Translations under genes and position numbers: made by a program
Notes under the pieces: generated by a model
Databases searched by the model: none
What the model was told of the DNA's origin: nothing
What the model saw: only the letters and a program-made list of their open reading frames with translations
Shown: in pieces, positions 61,120-64,000 of the stretch
How the letters are laid out: each line of letters starts with the position of its first letter
How positions within the stretch are numbered: the first letter of the stretch is position 1
Origin: Pedococcus cremeus
GTDB taxonomy: Bacteria > Actinomycetota > Actinomycetes > Actinomycetales > Dermatophilaceae
Length of the DNA stretch: 64,000 nucleotides
Direction of reading: 5' to 3'
Assembly: GCF_900111375.1 (NCBI RefSeq)
Contig: NZ_FOHB01000011.1
Span: 62,001 to 126,000 of the forward strand

Positions 61120-61158
61120 AACGCCCTTCGCGCGTCCAAGGGGGGCGCGAAGGGCGTT
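61120..61158. repeat. Perfect 14-bp inverted repeat
   Basis: Arms 61120-61133 and 61145-61158 are exact reverse complements with an 11-nt loop. It may be a bidirectional terminator or part of a mobile-element end. Confidence 0.8.
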
Positions 61159-61540
61159 GGATGAGCGTGGGCCCATTCCACACGGCCCAACGCCCGACCG
61201 GCAATCGCCCAAATGGCTTGCCGTCGGTCCGAAAGAAGGGCAAGGACCGCCGAGAGAGCCCACAGCAGGAATTGGCCTCCGGACCACGGGGCCCCACCTC
61301 AGCGGAGGGTGTAGACCACCACACGCCACGGTCGCCTCAGCCGGAGGCGTACGCGGCGAGGATGCCCCACGAGGCGGCGTTCTTGCTCCGACCCCGACGG
61401 CGGCGCTTGGTGCTGGTGAACGCCAGATCGTCGAACGCGACGACCTCCGGCTAGGACGTCGGTCTCGCGACCCTGCTGCGCTCAGAGGTGAAGCAGCACG
61501 TCCACCTGGCCCGGCAGCGCCTCGGACTGGGCGGCCCGGG

Positions 61541-62188
61541 TCAGGTGGACGCGTCATGCACCAGGATGGCGATTTGAACCCGGTTGTTGAGTTCCAGCTT
61601 CACCAGCAGCCGGGAGACGTGGGCCTTGACCGTTGCCTCGCTCATGAACAACTGGGTGGCCACTTCCGCGTTCGAGGCTCCCGACGCGATGGCGGTAGCA
61701 ACTTCGAGTTCACGGTCGCTCAGCGCCGCGAGTCGAACCGCCGCGGCATCGCGGCGGGAGACGGCACCGCTGTCACCGAAGTGCGCGAGCAGAGTACGCG
61801 TCGCCGATGGGGAGATGATGGCTTCACCGGCCGCTACCAGACGGACTGCGTTGATGATGTCCAGCGGGGGAGTGTCCTTGACGAGAAAGCCGCTCGCTCC
61901 CGCGCGAAGGGCACCGATGACGTGCTCGTCGGCTTGGAAGGTCGTCAGGACGATGACTTGGGGGGCCGGGTGCAGCCGACGCAGTGCCGTGGTCGCGGCA
62001 ATGCCGTCCATCTGCGCCATCCGAATGTCCATGAGCACAACATCGGGGCGACGCTCCCGGACGGCGGCCACGGCGGCGGCTCCGTCATCAGCTTCCCCGA
62101 CGACCTCCACGTCGTCGGCCGAGGACAAGATGATGCGCAGACCGGCACGAACGAGGGCGTCGTCGTCAATCAGCAGGACTCTCACCAC
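61541..62188 (-). CDS. NarL/FixJ-type response regulator
   Basis: The 215-residue regulator has a receiver domain (VRVLLIDDDALVRAGLRIIL, phosphoacceptor in DVVLMDIRMAQMDG, switch VIVLTTF, LVKDTPP) and a LuxR-type helix-turn-helix (LSDRELEVATAIASGASNAE, VATQLFMSEATVKAHVSRLL). GTG 62188 overlaps the end of the kinase gene, so kinase and regulator are co-translated. Confidence 0.93.
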   Translation of the reverse strand: MVRVLLIDDDALVRAGLRIILSSADDVEVVGEADDGAAAVAAVRERRPDVVLMDIRMAQMDGIAATTALRRLHPAPQVIVLTTFQADEHVIGALRAGASGFLVKDTPPLDIINAVRLVAAGEAIISPSATRTLLAHFGDSGAVSRRDAAAVRLAALSDRELEVATAIASGASNAEVATQLFMSEATVKAHVSRLLVKLELNNRVQIAILVHDAST

Positions 62189-63408
62189 CGCAGGTCCGCC
62201 TCCACGACGAAGTCGCCCGACGCGTCCGGACCGTGCACAAGGGTTCCGCCGGCGAGCTGGACTCGCTCCTGAAGCCCGAGAAGACCAGCCCCCGCCCCGG
62301 GCAGGTCGGACCGCGACGCGACAGTGCTCGAGTCCGCGTTACGCACACTCACGTGCAGGCCCTGCCCCGGCGCACCGGTCACCCGTACACGTGTCCGGGC
62401 ACCGGATGCATGCTTGCCGACGTTCGTCAGTGCTTCCTGGACGATGCGGTAGGCGTCGCGTCCGAGGGCACTGGGAACCTTGTCGACGGCAGTGACCTGC
62501 ATGTCGTAGTCGATGGCGGCACCCGTTTGACGCGTTTCTGCGACCAGCCGGTCGACATCGCCCAACGTGGGTTGGCGGACGGCGGGGATGGGTGCACGGT
62601 CCTCTTCGCGAAGGAGCCCGATGACGCCGCGCAGCTCCTCCAGCGCTTGGCGGGCGGTTGAGCGCATCAGGGTTGCTGTTGCCTTGACATCGTCCGGCGA
62701 CAGGTCCGGTCGCACCTCCAGGCCCCCGGCGTGCAGCGCCAGAAGGGAGATGCGGTGAGCGAGCACATCGTGCATCTCACGAGCGATTCGCGTGCGCTCA
62801 GCCATCCGTGCCTGCTCCTCGTGGAGCCGCTGGTCCGCTTCCGCCCGCAGCGCCCGCTCGCGGAGAGACGCCAGCAGCATCCGTCGTGCCCGCAGGAACA
62901 TGCCGGAGGCGGTGGCCGCGATGGCCAGCGGTGTGGTCACCGCTAGCACGGACAGCGCGCTCGTTGTTCCGCTGTATAGCGCAAAGAGGAGGACGGACGG
63001 CACCCAGAGCACCGTTGCCGCAATCGCCGGTCGGGCGGGGCGGTGCACCGCGAGGGAGAAGAGCGCGATGAGGGCGGCGGCTGTCGCGAAGATGGAGAAC
63101 GTCCCGAACGCCAGGCATGCCAGGGCGACACCGAACGGCCACCGTCGACGCCACCACAACGCTGCACAGGCCAGCACGCCGCCCGTCACGTCGATGAGGA
63201 CTTGGGCTGAGGTCAGTACGCGGGTTGCCTCGTGCAGCTGCGGGCTCAGGAACAAGAACCCGCTGACCACCCCGAGGAGACACACCGCGCAGTCAACGGC
63301 CCGGTCACGTCCGCGCCTGCCAGGTGATGGCTGCAGCGACGGCAAGGCAGCGGCCCGCGAGGGCGAATGACCCCACTCCCTCCACCACCAGCTCCGGCCC
63401 TCGGACAT
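62182..63408 (-). CDS. NarL-type (HisKA_3) sensor histidine kinase
   Basis: The 408-residue kinase has about five membrane helices (residues about 30-185: VDCAVCLLGVVSGFLFLSP, VLIDVTGGVLACAALWW, ATAAALIALFSLAVH, AIAATVLWVPSVLLFALYSG). The dimerisation/phosphoacceptor motif is REMHDVLAHRISLLALHAGG (His about 216), followed by a HATPase with N-box IVQEALTNVGKHASGARTRV and G-box LPGAGAGLLGLQERVQLAGG. With so few extracytoplasmic residues it probably senses membrane or envelope stress. It phosphorylates the regulator downstream. Confidence 0.93.
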   Translation of the reverse strand: MSEGRSWWWREWGHSPSRAAALPSLQPSPGRRGRDRAVDCAVCLLGVVSGFLFLSPQLHEATRVLTSAQVLIDVTGGVLACAALWWRRRWPFGVALACLAFGTFSIFATAAALIALFSLAVHRPARPAIAATVLWVPSVLLFALYSGTTSALSVLAVTTPLAIAATASGMFLRARRMLLASLRERALRAEADQRLHEEQARMAERTRIAREMHDVLAHRISLLALHAGGLEVRPDLSPDDVKATATLMRSTARQALEELRGVIGLLREEDRAPIPAVRQPTLGDVDRLVAETRQTGAAIDYDMQVTAVDKVPSALGRDAYRIVQEALTNVGKHASGARTRVRVTGAPGQGLHVSVRNADSSTVASRSDLPGAGAGLLGLQERVQLAGGTLVHGPDASGDFVVEADLRW

Positions 63409-63414
63409 GGCCTC

Positions 63415-63420
63415 AGCGTA
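63415..63420 (-). promoter_or_regulatory. -10 box TACGCT for the leaderless kinase gene
   Basis: On the minus strand TACGCT ends 6 nt before the ATG at 63408; a GAGG overlapping this gap could also serve as a ribosome site. Confidence 0.35.
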
Positions 63421-63603
63421 GGTGCGGACCGAGGGCGCCGGGAGCCGCCAATGGTCGATTGACCGGCCGACGAAAGTCGACGATGCAGAGGGTTCCCGTA
63501 CCCGGACGGCGTTGGGGGCGTCGACTCCCGGGCGATGCGGGCGTCCCTCTTCGCGTCGCAACCTGAGAGGGCTCCACTCGCACTCTCATTCTCGGAGGTC
63601 CAC

Positions 63604-64000
63604 ATGTCCGCCCACACTCTCAGCCAGCCCACAACCGGTCCCACCCAAGCCACACAGTCGCTGTCCGTGCGACGCCTGAACGTCATGCGAGGCGGCTACC
63701 TGCTCATGGCGGTCGGCTTGGTACTCGTCAAGTGGCCACTGCTGCCCAGCGCCCACACGCTGCCCCTCTACGAGGGCGTTACCGTGTGCCTGCTGACTGC
63801 CATGTCGCTGCTCGCGTTCCTCGGATTGCGCTACCCCGGCAAGTTCGTGCCGGTGCTCGTGTTTGAAACCGCATGGAAGGTCCTATGGCTCGGCCTCGTC
63901 GCGCTGCCCCAGGCCCTCGACGGGACCATGGACGCTGCCACCAGTGAAATCGTCGTGAACTGTTCCTTCGTCATTCCCATCATCGCGGTGACGCCGTGGC
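63604..64000 (+). CDS. Multi-helix membrane protein, N-terminal part (runs off the window)
   Basis: An open frame of 132 codons starts at ATG 63604 after a GGAGG ribosome site (63594-63598) and continues past the window. It encodes a Thr/Gln-rich start, then helices YLLMAVGLVLVKWPLLPSAH, GVTVCLLTAMSLLAFLGLRY and VPVLVFETAWKVLWLGLVAL. This resembles four-helix actinobacterial membrane proteins of unknown function. It is divergent from the kinase gene and may be a target of that system. Confidence 0.65.
   Translation, partial: MSAHTLSQPTTGPTQATQSLSVRRLNVMRGGYLLMAVGLVLVKWPLLPSAHTLPLYEGVTVCLLTAMSLLAFLGLRYPGKFVPVLVFETAWKVLWLGLVALPQALDGTMDAATSEIVVNCSFVIPIIAVTPW

Larger units (their letters stand above)
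60852..61540. other. About 690 bp without a recognised gene, rich in hairpins
   Basis: No coding frame resembles a known family. Two strong inverted repeats (61027-61065 and 61120-61158) are annotated separately. The right half (61330-61455) has codon-like structure in several frames, such as RRRRLVLVNARSSNATTSG, and may be mobile-element debris. Confidence 0.45.

Noticed and set aside
61080-61454. Possible transposase fragment in frame 61080-61454
   Set aside because: The RRRRLVLVNARSSNATTSG-type tail looked protein-like, but no DDE or IstB motif was found in any frame.

Overview
The window is about 64 kb of high-GC actinobacterial chromosome. The division and cell-wall cluster at its left end (murC-ftsQ-ftsZ-pgeF-yggS-sepF-yggT-wag31, then a DksA-type zinc-finger gene, lspA, an rluD-family gene and dnaE) has the gene order typical of Actinomycetota. 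Gene content and codon use suggest Micrococcales, possibly Intrasporangiaceae; that placement is inference. Many genes look leaderless, with a TAnnnT -10 box 6-8 nt before the start codon. The 7-mer GTATGCC (or GGCATAC) is unusually common in the first 46 kb.

Region 1 (1-17 kb) is core: divisome and septum assembly (FtsQ, FtsZ, SepF, Wag31, YggT), peptidoglycan editing (PgeF), lipoprotein processing (LspA), RNA modification, a SigE-family sigma factor with a membrane-anchored beta-propeller partner, replicative polymerase DnaE and oligopeptidase B. Region 2 (17-27 kb) is a stress-signalling block: three PP2C/SpoIIE-type phosphatases with different sensor parts (PAS-GAF plus kinase-like ATPase, membrane, double PAS-GAF), a long ribosome hibernation factor with two C-terminal domains, an APH-fold kinase, an NTF2-like protein and a ChaB/Rho-N protein. 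Region 3 (27-35 kb) holds exported or lipid-active enzymes: a phosphodiester glycosidase-type protein, phospholipase D, a serine hydrolase, an Asp-box propeller and an SDR.

Region 4 (35-45 kb) is a copper/redox island. A leftward arm (CDGSH protein, MFS pump, CopZ, TrxA, truncated SDR) and a rightward arm (His-rich secreted protein, CopA, NTF2-like protein, second HMA protein, then a large SARP/BTAD-NTPase-TPR regulator) diverge from an intergenic region carrying CsoR-like palindromes. Metal chaperones, efflux and thiol repair would be induced together.

Region 5 (about 45-64 kb) looks accessory. It has few GTATGCC words, broken gene remnants (a frameshifted two-helix protein, a twice-frameshifted AAA ATPase tail) and long non-coding stretches with strong hairpins. 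Its intact parts are a five-gene leftward operon (small protein, DUF4386 membrane protein, ABC ATPase, ABC permease, quinone oxidoreductase) divergent from an MFS gene; a MalT-like LuxR regulator; a thioredoxin-reductase-like flavoprotein divergent from an XRE-cupin regulator; a membrane-anchored alpha/beta hydrolase; small membrane proteins; and a NarL-type two-component system. A near-identical 19-bp palindromic site lies in both divergent promoter regions (51.1 kb and 57.0 kb), suggesting one shared regulon. No rRNA, tRNA, CRISPR array or intact insertion sequence was recognised.
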